From contig JAOXYB010042726.1 in assembly GCA_028565635.1 (NCBI GenBank), positions 1 to 27,535 of the forward strand: a DNA stretch of 27,535 bases, given 5' to 3'. How positions within the stretch are numbered: the stretch's first letter is position 1; every line of letters starts with the position of its first letter. The position numbers were made by a program, and so were the translations under genes. The DNA is from Phoronis ovalis. Taxonomy: Eukaryota; Phoronida; Phoronidae. The notes under the pieces were generated by a model. It had not been told where the DNA came from and did not search any database. It was given only the letters and a program-made list of their open reading frames with translations. Shown here one piece after another: positions 18,899-27,535 of the stretch.

Positions 18899-19613
18899 CT
18901 GCAAAGAAATTTCATGAAATTTAAAGTTTACTGGTACAAATTAAATGTTATAACATTACCAATAAGGTGATAAAAAGCTCACATTAATTTTAAGTAGTTG
19001 TTCCTAACACTATATTTAGACAGTATTTGGTGTTCTTCACAACATGCTTTTAGAGAACTTTTTAGAAATAGTGACCCTCGTCGATGGGCAAATATGTGTT
19101 TATACCTGTTTTCAAACTTTCTTTTCTGCAAAGTACAATTACAAAGCCATTTAATAATTATAATAATGATGCTTTGTCCTCTTCGACTTCGGTTATAATT
19201 ATATATCCGAATAGTGTCCTAATAAATGAATGGGATTGCTCAACTCCCAACAAGAACATTTTTTTAAAACTAAGCTAAAATTTCTCATTTCATTCAACAT
19301 TGTAAACTGTTTACATCAAATCCTTAATTCTTTTTTAGTACGCGAGTAAGCAAGACTGATTTATTGTAAGTTCATAACCCAAATTGAAAATTTTATACAA
19401 AAAATGTTTAAAATTAAATAACATATTAACAATAACATGACAATTTTGGGATGCAACATCACTTCACTGATTCGGTTTAAAATCACTTATATAAATTAGA
19501 AATTTCTCATCAAAGCAAACAATTATTCTTTCGCATAGCTTTTGAAATAACCGAAGTACTGTAAGCTTCTAATTAACTACAAATATCCACCGTTATTTTT
19601 TGCAAAAAAATAC
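18899..19613. other. CEP192 5' intron, nothing recognised
   Basis: AT-rich, between the putative leader exon and the first coding exon. No repeat or further exon is visible. Confidence 0.45.
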
Positions 19614-19680
19614 CTTCAAATTTATCCGCCATTTCCAATTTATATAGGTCACGCACGGGCTGTGGAATATAGCTGTAGCT
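19614..19680 (-). other. CEP192: putative first exon of CEP192 (right end not determined)
   Basis: A clean donor (GAAG|GTATTT) follows an ATG at 19632 (GGAAATGGCGGAT), which would encode MADKFE. Spliced to the acceptor at 18898 it gives a nine-codon upstream frame ending in TAA, so the exon would be 5' leader. Spliced instead to a weaker AG inside the next exon (GCTTAG, ending at about 18831) it would read MADKFEVSIMDGELSSFM in frame, which begins much like human CEP192 (MEDFRG...). The right boundary is a guess. Confidence 0.45.
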
Positions 19681-19784
19681 GATAGGCTAAACATGTTTCC
19701 GCTTCGTCTTACGTTGACCTATTTATTTACATCACATACATGTACGTGAGCGAGGAAAGACAATTTTCATCAGCTGGTTAAAGA
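19633..19784. promoter_or_regulatory. candidate bidirectional promoter
   Basis: A locally CpG-richer 150-bp stretch (CACGCACGGGC, CGCTTCGTCTTACG, TACGTGAGCGAGG) in AT-rich surroundings lies between the CEP192 start side on the minus strand and a small open frame on the plus strand. The minus-strand ATGGCGGA at 19632 resembles a YY1 site (AAnATGGCGGC), which often sits at first exons. TATATAAAT is next to it but too close to the ATG to be a normal TATA box. Confidence 0.4.
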
Positions 19785-19943
19785 ATGAATTCTCTTTTGA
19801 GATCACCGAAATTTAAAAGAGTTATGGCTCTGGTTTTGTTGACACATGGATGTGTAACTGCTTACTGGTGGACATTAAAAAGAGGGGATAGATTAAGTTT
19901 GACTGCGAGAAATCTTAACAAAATTTCCGGTGCTTCATCATGA
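19785..19943 (+). CDS. possible 52-residue single-pass membrane micro-protein
   Basis: The frame begins at ATG 19785 (A at -3) and ends at TGA 19941. It has a basic N-terminus (MNSLLRSPKFKR), a hydrophobic helix (VMALVLLTHGCVTAYWW, residues 13-29), then a basic flank LKRGDR and a polar tail. This is the layout of small mitochondrial or ER membrane proteins. An AATAAA lies 250 bp downstream (20195-20200), and the start is about 150 bp from the divergent CEP192 first exon. I do not recognise the family. A 52-codon frame can occur by chance, so the call rests on the composition and the context. Confidence 0.4.
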   Translation: MNSLLRSPKFKRVMALVLLTHGCVTAYWWTLKRGDRLSLTARNLNKISGASS

Positions 19944-20194
19944 TGTTGGTTGTGCTTATGGATAGGTGTGTACTGTGTTGTTGTCCTTTCTGATGGATCC
20001 GGGTTCAAGGAGTTGTTTATTAAAATAACATAGAAATATAAATCCTAAATCTAACGCACAACATATATCGAAATATGCCGGGAATACAAACTGTGAGCAT
20101 TTAATATATAGACTGTCATTTATACAGATATAAATTTATATCAATCAAATGTCAAACATCCGCAACCACTGCTTGGAGAATTATTTTTTAATCG

Positions 20195-20200
20195 AATAAA
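20195..20200 (+). terminator. possible polyadenylation signal for the micro-ORF
   Basis: AATAAA on the plus strand, 252 bp after the TGA of the 52-codon frame. In AT-rich sequence this hexamer is common, so the support is weak. Confidence 0.25.
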
Positions 20201-21195
20201 CTCATATTAAGAGGTAGTGGCACATATTTTAACGTGTAAGTGAAGTTATACAGTTATTACAATCTTATACTGATATTGCCTTGAACTAGGTGATGGATGA
20301 AATTTGTTTACCATTCATAACATTTTCATAATTTACGTACAATCACTATATTATATATAATCAGTGATATCTCCAAGAGTCTAGAGGAATGTTATATCAT
20401 TTATTAAACTTATACTTGATGAATGTATGTAACTAACTGCTCTTCAATTGGTGACATTTTGTGTTATTCCCGTATTAACTGATTCTTTTAAAAAGTATGC
20501 CATGGAGTTTAATGTGATGGAGAAATATTTCTAGTAAATGCAAATGATCACTTATAGACTGTTAAAGCTTTGCAGAATGCCAGCTCATAAATATCTTGGA
20601 TATTTTATTAGTGATAAATGGTTCATCGATCTTTGGCATTTGGTGAACAGATGATAAAATTACTGAGTGCTCAATGCAATGACGGCAAAAAATTTAAGTA
20701 TTTTTCATTCTCAGTGGATAAACATGATAGACTTTTATGGAATCAATGTTGGTGACTGATAATCATGTTTTACATGTTCTTCGGTGCTAAGAAGATTAAC
20801 TTGTTCTAAGTACTAAACCGGTGAAGTGTGCTTTAAAATATGAATAGATCAACTGGAAAAAATAGCCGAGTTGATAAAATTATCATTCGAATTCTGCCAG
20901 ATACATCAGGTGATCGAAATTCAATTGGTGATTGAACAAATGCTTAACAAATGTTAGTACAATGAAGAATTTCCTGAAAGCTCTCTACTTACTACGACTT
21001 ATAGGAAGTGTTAATTGATGCCCATTATAGGATTTGGATGATTCTTCTTTGCTACTGAAGCTGTGAAATAAAGGAATTGGAGATAAAACTGCTGTAGTGG
21101 AAATACATGATTAGTGAGAATTTAAACATTTTTAACAGACTCTATCTCAGTTTGCCACTAGGGCATATGTGGGATTTGAGTCGCACCCCAGGCTT

Positions 21196-21416
21196 GAAAG
21201 TGTTCCATTGTCCTTCATGAACTGACAATACAATATTATACATTTTCTATGCCAGGTATGGATAAGATTTGAAACGTAACTAGAAAGTGTTCCACTGTCC
21301 TTCATGAACTGACAATACAATTATACATTTTCTATGCCAGGTTGTGGATTAGATTTGAAACTTAATTAGAAAGTTCTTCATAAACTGACAATATAATACA
21401 TTTTCTATTCAAAGTT
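21196..21416. repeat. 87-bp tandem repeat, 2.5 copies
   Basis: Units starting GAAAGTGTTCCA(T/C)TGTCCTTC at 21196 and 21283, and a shortened third at 21369 (GAAAGTTCTTCATAAACTGA). All contain GAACTGACAATACAAT or a variant and ACATTTTCTAT. Confidence 0.85.
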
Positions 21417-21928
21417 TTACATACAAGTCTTGGATAGGTAGAATGCTTTCATAGTATTTATAACTTTCATTAGATGCTCAATATTGACATGGTGCTACTT
21501 TGAAGCAGGATTGTGAACACTGTGGATATGGTTTGAAAACCTTTTATTTTTGGATTGCTACTGTTCAAATGTTTGCTTTGCTACCTATTGTCTACTTCAT
21601 AAAAATTGGCTTGGTTTTTTGTTTAGGGGCTACATATTTTAAAATTTCGAAAATGGTATTAAAATAGACTGCTACATATTTTTTCTGATATAGATTGCTG
21701 CCTCTATATATATATTTGCAAAACATAGATTGAGTTTGCTTCTGTTGACTATTGGGTCACACATATCTTTATTAAAAAAACAAGTGGTCTGCCATCACCT
21801 GGATGCTGTTTGCTAGTGTAGATGTGGTCTGCTGCTAAAGCTATATATGTTCAGTCAAATATTGTTTGTAAACTCGTAATTTAAACAATAGACAGAATTA
21901 AACTCTATAATGATTGTTAAATGTTGTG

Positions 21929-21934
21929 TTTATT
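21929..21934 (-). terminator. polyadenylation signal of the TPR gene
   Basis: AATAAA on the minus strand, about 180 bp after the stop codon at 22113. It is the clearest hexamer in that interval. Confidence 0.45.
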
Positions 21935-22112
21935 GATACTTCAATCATCAATAGCGAAATTAAATATATAATAGCCATTCACTCATCACAATGTCCCAAA
22001 ACACCACCTACTATACTCTTTACTATATAATATAGAAATAGGCAAATTTTGCATATTTCACAACTAAACAGATTCTTTGCTCTTGATGTTTAGTCACTTA
22101 TTTTTTTACTTT

Positions 22113-25100
22113 TTATCTACTGCTAAAAATGGCATCCATATGTATGGCTTGTATTTGGTATGGAAGAGCAACATCATACTCTCCCATTGTATGATATACA
22201 TTACCAATACAACAAAGTAAATAGGGAACAAAAGGATCGGCAACCCCTCTGGGCCACTTCATGCACATTACTAAGGACTGCTGGTAATATAACAAGGCAT
22301 TCCTATATGACCTCTTACTCTTATACATTAATGCAATATTACAAAGCAGTGAAGTCATATCTGGATGACCTGCTTCCTTATAAAGTTGCTTATAGTCTTT
22401 ATATGCTGAAATTAGGAATAGCAGAGCATGATCATAAAGGTGTTTTTTTCCACACACATGTCCAATGTTATTGAGTGTTGTAGCTATATCACGATGAGCT
22501 GTGTAATCTCCATGTATTTTTCTCTGTATTTTTAGCGATAGTTGGTGATATAGCATTGCATTATTATAGTCACCCTTATTAGAATATACTGATCCAATGT
22601 AAATGAGTGAATGCGCTATATCAGGATGAGCTGCATCACCATGTATTCGATTTTGCATGTCTAACGATTGCTGATGATACATCATTGCTTTATCATTGTC
22701 TCCCATATTAAAATACACTGATCCAATGTTTCGTAGTAATAAAGCTATTTCAGAATGGTCTGTATCACCATGGATTTTCTTTTTCATTTCTAAAGCATAG
22801 TGATTATATAAATTTGCCCTGTAACAGTCTCCCTTGTCAAAATATGCTGATCCAATGTTACTGAGTGATGTAGCTATTTCAGGATGAGCTGTATCACCAT
22901 ATAATTTCTTTCTCATTTCTAAAGAGTGCTGGTGATATAACAGTGCATTATCATAGTCTTTCTTTTTAATATAAGCAGATGCCATGTTACTTAGTGATGC
23001 AGCTATGTCAGGATGAGGTGTACCATCAGGAATTTTCTTGTGCATTTGTAAGGACTGATGATGATATAAAATTGCACTGTCATAGTCTCCTTTTTCAAAA
23101 TACACTCTTCCAATGTTACCAAGAGATGTAGCTATCTCCGCATGAGCTGTATCACCATGTACTTTCTTTCTCAATTCTAAAGACTGTTGATGACATAATA
23201 TTGCACTATTGTAATTTCCCTTGTTAGAATGTAATATTCCAATGGTACTTAGTGATGTAGCGACATCGGAATGAGCATTATCACCATGTATTTCCTTATA
23301 CATTTGTAAGGACTGTTGATGGTACAACATTGAATTGTCATAGTCTCTATTTTTATGATGCAGTATTCCAATGTTACATAACGATGTAGCTACATCAGGA
23401 TGAGCTTTATCACCATGTAATTTCTTACTCATTTGCAAGGACCTCTGATGGTATTTCATCGCATTATCATAGTCTCCTTTCTTAGAATAAACTAATCCAA
23501 TGTTACTGAGTGACATTGCTACGTCAGAATGACCTACATTGCCATGGATTTTCTCTCGCATTTCTAATGACTGCTGATGATACAACATTGCACTATCATG
23601 ATCTCCCATATAGGAATATACATATCCAATATTATTGAGTGACTTAGCTATATGAGGATTGGCTGTATTACCATATACGTTTTTACTCATTTCTAACGAC
23701 TGTTGGTGATACAATATTGCACTTTCATAGTCTTTTTTGTTGTAGTATACGTTTCCAATCTGGCTTAGAGATTCAGCTATGCGAGGATGAGCTGTATCAC
23801 CATGTATTTCCTTTTTCATTTCTAAGGACTGTTGATGATATAACAATGCACTGTCATAGTCTTCTTTATTAGAAAATGCTCCTCCAATGTGATTGAGTGA
23901 TGCAGCTATATCAGGATGCGCTGTATCACCATGTACTTTCTTTCTCATTTCGAATGATTGCTGGTGGTATAACATTGCATTATCACTGTCTCCTTTATTA
24001 TCATACACTAATCCAATATTACTGAGAGATGTGGCTATCTCGGGATGAGCTGTATCATCACCATACACTTTCTTATTCATGCGTAAAGATAGCTGATTAT
24101 ATAGCATTGCCCTGTCATTGTCTCCTTTGTTCAAATATGCTGATCCAATGTCACCAAGTAATGCAGCTATATCAGGATGAGCAGTATCACCATGCACTTT
24201 TTTTTGCAATGCTAAGGACCTTTGGTAATATAAAATTGCCCTTTCATAGTCTTCTTTTTTGGAATACACTGATCCAATATTACCGAATGATCCAGCTTCA
24301 GCAAGATGCAGAGCTGTACCACTGTGTATTTTCTTTTTAATTTCCAAGGACTGCTCATGATATGCTAGTGCATTCTTATAATCTCCATTAGCCCGTTTCA
24401 CTGTTCCCATGTTATCAAGTACTGCAGCAGTGTTTGGATGAGGTTCATCTCCATATACTTTTCTGTCTATTTCTAAGGCCTTTTCATAATGTAGCATAGC
24501 ATTTTCGTAATCTCCTTTCAAACAATACACTGATGCAATGCCACTGAGTGTTGTGGCTGTACCGGAAGAATCCACATCTTCATCTGTTCTTTCTGAAACC
24601 ACCTGGTATAGTTGTTTTATTGCCAAGGATTTCTGCAAATGAGATAAAGCATCATCATACGCCCCCTTTTTCACACACAGCCATCCAAGATTGTGCAGTA
24701 CTTGATCCACGTCACATGGCTGATTTACATCAATTTCTATTGGCTGCTTTTGATAGCCGAGGTCATGCAAATAATCTTCATATGATGCTACTGCATTTTC
24801 AAACTGAGCACATTTTGAATAAACTATACCTTTTGTTTCATTGTTATAATCATAAAACACCTGTCTGTTTATTTCTCCTGAGTCCGGTGATCTTTCAGTT
24901 GACAGGTACCCTAATAATGGCAGCACAGTGAAATAATAGCGCATAATCCACTGAATGTTCTCAGTAGTAAAAAACACATCTTGGTTTGATTTACTAGTAT
25001 CTTTAGGCCTGTCGGTGATTTTAAAACTTGAAAGAAAGCTTAGGGCATTTATCTGTCCCCTGTTATTCAAGCAAGTCATTAGCCTCAGTAGAACTGCTAT

Positions 25101-26441
25101 ACTAACAGCCATCTGGATATTATGACAACCATCAGCTGAAATGAGATGCTTCTCCTTCATTTCTTGTAAAACAAGCCATGGTGTCTTATTATCAAGGTTA
25201 TGAATCATTTGGAAACCATTCGCAATTAGTGATGGAAAGCGAAAAATTTCTTGTTTGACGTCAATTACTGTAGAACGATTGTTCATATTCAAGGCAAATG
25301 TCATCTTTTTCTCATATTTCTTTAGATCATCTGCCAAAGCCTGAACTGCTCTAAGCTTTCTGTCTCGAACATATTCATCACTGTTGAGTAATCGTTCATA
25401 CTGATCTAACAAACCTTCACAACCATCCAAGAGAGTACAGGTGCAAAGAATGTCTGCCAAATGATAGCCTTCTTTTTGTGCTATATCCTTCTGCTGGAAC
25501 TGACTCATGTTCTCTGGTGTATGAATAAGTTCTACACCCTTTTTGTATTCCCTATCTGGTCGCCCTATTGGTGTTTTACATGCCCATGGCATTGAACCAT
25601 CCATGCAGAAACCATTACAAGTAATGCTATCAAAGAACCAGCTGCCACCAACTTTATCAAAGTCATTTAACGATTTTATAGCAAGTGCTGGAAGTGGAGT
25701 CTCGCCAAAGTTTAATACAAACATATGAAAGAGGTTTGATAAGTTTCGGAAATATTGCTTATCACATGTGGCATCCTCTATAAGTATCGCTGATTCTAAA
25801 TCAGAATAAGGTGTCACTTCATTTCTAGATAAGGAGCCGAGACCTATGATCGCGTATTTTTGAGGGGATTTTCCAAGAATATTAAAACACTCACTTAAAA
25901 TATTACATATCAAGGTTTTCATAAACTCTGTTACTTCATTCGATATTTTATTAACTTGCTCAATTATTCTTTTTTCCTGTAGTATTCTTACATCATATTT
26001 TGCATCAATGTCATATGTTTTATTCCATTCATTCCAGTACTTACTAAGTTCCACATATTTATCTTCTCTAAAAGCTGATAATTCTTTCTTCTGCTGCTCA
26101 ATGAAATCATAAGATAACTTACTGTCCTTGATACCAGCTACTAGGTCAAGAAAGCTTGTTTCATTTTCAGTCTTCAGAGAATTAAGTTCAAATTTGGTGT
26201 TTGTATTTTCAGAACGAATTAAGGCTGAATTATACAGTGCTGAAGCCTTTACAAAGTATGAAGCATCTTTCAACAGTTCACCTCGTCTCTTGTACGTCAA
26301 ACCCATTTGTTTTAAAATTACTGCATCTCTTTCAAGATCTTCATTTGCGTCATGTTTTAGTTCTTCAGCTAATTCATATTCCTGATTCTCCAACTGTAAA
26401 TATTCCGGAGTCCAAGTGGCTGTACTTGAACTGTTCTCCAT
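22113..26441 (-). CDS. DUF294-type nucleotidyltransferase fused to ~20 TPR repeats (1,442 aa)
   Basis: Single uninterrupted frame. The start chosen is MENSSSTATW at 26441: its context ACCATGG is ideal, and an acceptor (TGTATTTCAG) at 26471 makes the longer in-frame Met at 26486 likely intronic. Residues about 35-85 form a TPR-like helical hairpin. Residues 200-216 (GLGSLSRNEVTPYSDLE) carry the nucleotidyltransferase signature GS...D-x-E, as in DUF294 and GlnD/GlnE proteins; D281 (GFCMDGSMP, then TPIGRP) could be the third metal ligand. Residues about 325-465 match the helical DUF294 C-terminal domain (IDVKQEIFRFPSLI, then LISADGCHNIQMAVSIAVLL). From residue 582 to the end there are 20 TPRs. 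Bacterial relatives move AMP or UMP onto proteins; the substrate here is unknown. TPRs of this kinesin-light-chain/nephrocystin-3-like class bind proteins. No signal peptide or membrane segment is seen, so it is probably cytosolic. High confidence for the protein, moderate for catalysis. Confidence 0.9.
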   Translation of the reverse strand: MENSSSTATWTPEYLQLENQEYELAEELKHDANEDLERDAVILKQMGLTYKRRGELLKDASYFVKASALYNSALIRSENTNTKFELNSLKTENETSFLDLVAGIKDSKLSYDFIEQQKKELSAFREDKYVELSKYWNEWNKTYDIDAKYDVRILQEKRIIEQVNKISNEVTEFMKTLICNILSECFNILGKSPQKYAIIGLGSLSRNEVTPYSDLESAILIEDATCDKQYFRNLSNLFHMFVLNFGETPLPALAIKSLNDFDKVGGSWFFDSITCNGFCMDGSMPWACKTPIGRPDREYKKGVELIHTPENMSQFQQKDIAQKEGYHLADILCTCTLLDGCEGLLDQYERLLNSDEYVRDRKLRAVQALADDLKKYEKKMTFALNMNNRSTVIDVKQEIFRFPSLIANGFQMIHNLDNKTPWLVLQEMKEKHLISADGCHNIQMAVSIAVLLRLMTCLNNRGQINALSFLSSFKITDRPKDTSKSNQDVFFTTENIQWIMRYYFTVLPLLGYLSTERSPDSGEINRQVFYDYNNETKGIVYSKCAQFENAVASYEDYLHDLGYQKQPIEIDVNQPCDVDQVLHNLGWLCVKKGAYDDALSHLQKSLAIKQLYQVVSERTDEDVDSSGTATTLSGIASVYCLKGDYENAMLHYEKALEIDRKVYGDEPHPNTAAVLDNMGTVKRANGDYKNALAYHEQSLEIKKKIHSGTALHLAEAGSFGNIGSVYSKKEDYERAILYYQRSLALQKKVHGDTAHPDIAALLGDIGSAYLNKGDNDRAMLYNQLSLRMNKKVYGDDTAHPEIATSLSNIGLVYDNKGDSDNAMLYHQQSFEMRKKVHGDTAHPDIAASLNHIGGAFSNKEDYDSALLYHQQSLEMKKEIHGDTAHPRIAESLSQIGNVYYNKKDYESAILYHQQSLEMSKNVYGNTANPHIAKSLNNIGYVYSYMGDHDSAMLYHQQSLEMREKIHGNVGHSDVAMSLSNIGLVYSKKGDYDNAMKYHQRSLQMSKKLHGDKAHPDVATSLCNIGILHHKNRDYDNSMLYHQQSLQMYKEIHGDNAHSDVATSLSTIGILHSNKGNYNSAILCHQQSLELRKKVHGDTAHAEIATSLGNIGRVYFEKGDYDSAILYHHQSLQMHKKIPDGTPHPDIAASLSNMASAYIKKKDYDNALLYHQHSLEMRKKLYGDTAHPEIATSLSNIGSAYFDKGDCYRANLYNHYALEMKKKIHGDTDHSEIALLLRNIGSVYFNMGDNDKAMMYHQQSLDMQNRIHGDAAHPDIAHSLIYIGSVYSNKGDYNNAMLYHQLSLKIQRKIHGDYTAHRDIATTLNNIGHVCGKKHLYDHALLFLISAYKDYKQLYKEAGHPDMTSLLCNIALMYKSKRSYRNALLYYQQSLVMCMKWPRGVADPFVPYLLCCIGNVYHTMGEYDVALPYQIQAIHMDAIFSSR
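22116..24698 (-). repeat. array of ~20 TPR units, 129-bp period
   Basis: Residues 582-1442 of the protein. Units begin LxNIGxVYxxKGDYDxAxLY and continue HQQSLEMxKKxHGDTAHPDI, 43 residues each, with three of 44 (third, fifth and seventeenth). The first unit (LHNLGWLCVKKGAYDDALSH) and the last three (from LNNIGHVCGKKHLYDHALLF) are the most diverged, and the middle ones the most uniform. The DNA repeats are diverged but clearly alignable. The spacing corresponds to the long-linker TPR class with HP(D/E)IA between helices. Confidence 0.92.
25794..25844 (-). other. nucleotidyltransferase catalytic motif
   Basis: Encodes GLGSLSRNEVTPYSDLE, residues 200-216. The GS pair and the D-x-E carboxylates (D214, E216) occupy the positions of the metal-binding residues of polymerase-beta-fold nucleotidyltransferases. 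The second acid is Glu instead of the commoner Asp. Confidence 0.8.
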
Positions 26442-26470
26442 GGTTAGACCAGTAGACTGTTTTCCACAAA
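26442..26470 (-). other. 5' leader part of the TPR gene's coding exon
   Basis: 29 bases between a likely splice acceptor (CATGTATTTCAG|TTTGTGG) and the ATG at 26441. It implies at least one upstream non-coding exon, which I could not place. Confidence 0.5.
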
Positions 26471-27535
26471 CTGAAATACATGTCACAATTAATAAGTGGA
26501 GCTATAGCGCAGTGGGGTTCGTGCACGATGCCATTTAATGTATATTTTACACTAGCTGTACAATGTAATAAACCGGTTTGTTTGGTTAAGACTTCAGACT
26601 GACCTTGACATTGACAGACATAATTTAATATCAGTAGTTTGAGTGGTCTTATCTTCAAGCTACATTCAATGGAAATATAGCAGTACATTCCTACAGGAAA
26701 TTCCTCAACAGCGAATCTAAGTTTGAGAATTAATCACAGCTGTCTAAGGTTGCGGTTACAACTAAAATACTCAAACTGAGAGATGTGTGGTCTTAGTGGA
26801 TCAAGTTTTTTGACCGAATTAGCAGAGAGGAACCGTTTTTTGACCAAATTAGCAGAGTAGATCTGGCTTTTTTCAATAAATAAGCCTAGTTAATCTGGTT
26901 TTGACTAAAATAAAGTAGTAGACTGAGTTTACAGAAAAACTAACAGGAAAACAGGTTCAGAGAAAATTGTACCTTAATATTAGCAGTTTCAAACTGAAAT
27001 TAGTGTAAGGATCACGTGAACCTGTGAACAAGTATAAATTATATTTATTATGAAGTATATTAAAAAGGATTATTGATAAATACTTTCTCTTAGCTGTAAT
27101 ACCCTTATAAAATTGATTTTAACCAATTTTTGCAAACCAGGTTGTTCATTATTTATCATTAACTGAATACAAAAAGTTAGCAATCAGGTTAATAAGTAAA
27201 CAGTTTTTTCGGCAGGAAAAAAGTTGAGAGGATCCGGTTTTAAGTCCGTGTCGTATATTTTTACACAAACTTGTGTGAAGTCCTCACCCTTGACTTGCAA
27301 GAAAAACAGACATGTTTTAATATGACTATTTGGGAGGCCTCCTCAACTGCAAGTCTGTAGGCTGCAATAGTTAAGGTCATTTAGGACAAATATTACTCCC
27401 CACAAGACTATAGATTATAATGACATGAAATTACTGCCCAGATTACTGATAGTTAAAAGCTTGCTGGTTCAAAAAGCAGCCTACTGCTAATAAGCTCTTT
27501 ACCTCAGATAAGCATAATTACTATTAAACACCCAT
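26471..27535. other. upstream region of the TPR gene, likely intron and promoter
   Basis: AT-rich, non-coding on both strands as far as I can tell. A short tandem copy (TTTTTTGACCGAATTAGCAG and TTTTTTGACCAAATTAGCAG, 30 bp apart, near 26806-26857) is the only repeat seen. The upstream exon and transcription start are not identifiable. Confidence 0.4.

Larger units (their letters stand above)
19944..22112. other. intergenic region, little content
   Basis: About 2.2 kb of AT-rich sequence between the plus-strand micro-ORF and the 3' end of the TPR gene. Apart from the tandem repeat at 21196-21416 and two polyadenylation-type hexamers I see no gene. Confidence 0.5.

Noticed and set aside
22116-24698. 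Regular direct repeats as a CRISPR-like array
   Set aside because: Units are contiguous 129-bp coding repeats with no spacers, and they translate to TPRs.
22160-26455. Open frames on the plus strand opposite the TPR gene
   Set aside because: They mirror the repeat structure of the minus-strand TPR coding sequence and resemble nothing on their own.

Overview
The window is an AT-rich stretch of an intron-bearing animal genome. Genes are split by canonical GT-AG introns, the polyadenylation signals are AATAAA, and the start contexts are Kozak-like. CEP192 identity and a long TPR array with the HGDTAHPDIA linker suggest an aquatic invertebrate; large families of such TPR proteins are typical of hemichordates, cephalochordates and cnidarians. 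The sequence alone does not fix the species.

Positions 1-19,7xx are filled by one minus-strand gene, the orthologue of centrosomal scaffold CEP192/SPD-2. I could place 25 coding exons (371..18857) with unbroken phase, giving 2,455 codons. The last exons, encoding the C-terminal ASH/MSP-like domains, lie beyond the left edge. A putative non-coding or alternative first exon ends at 19614. Recognisable parts, in protein order, are an N-terminal block with a Polo-box docking-like Ser-Thr, acidic stretches, an Aurora-A-binding-like block, a 3.1-kb exon of disordered Ser/Pro/Arg-rich sequence, and the SPD-2 domain followed by ASH-type beta domains. The introns hold a 768-bp inverted-repeat DNA element, a 167-bp foldback, a small MITE pair, several minisatellites, and an assembly gap whose two flanks are identical for 77 bp.

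At 19.6-19.8 kb a locally CpG-richer segment looks like a bidirectional promoter. CEP192 leaves on the minus strand, and a possible 52-codon membrane micro-protein leaves on the plus strand (19785..19943). About 2.2 kb with little content follows.

Positions 22113..26441 (minus) hold a single-exon gene for a 1,442-residue protein. It fuses a DUF294/GlnD-GlnE-type nucleotidyltransferase and its helical substrate-binding-like domain to about 20 consecutive 43-residue TPRs. This is the most unusual protein here and the best candidate for a poorly described system. Nothing suggests that it works together with CEP192.
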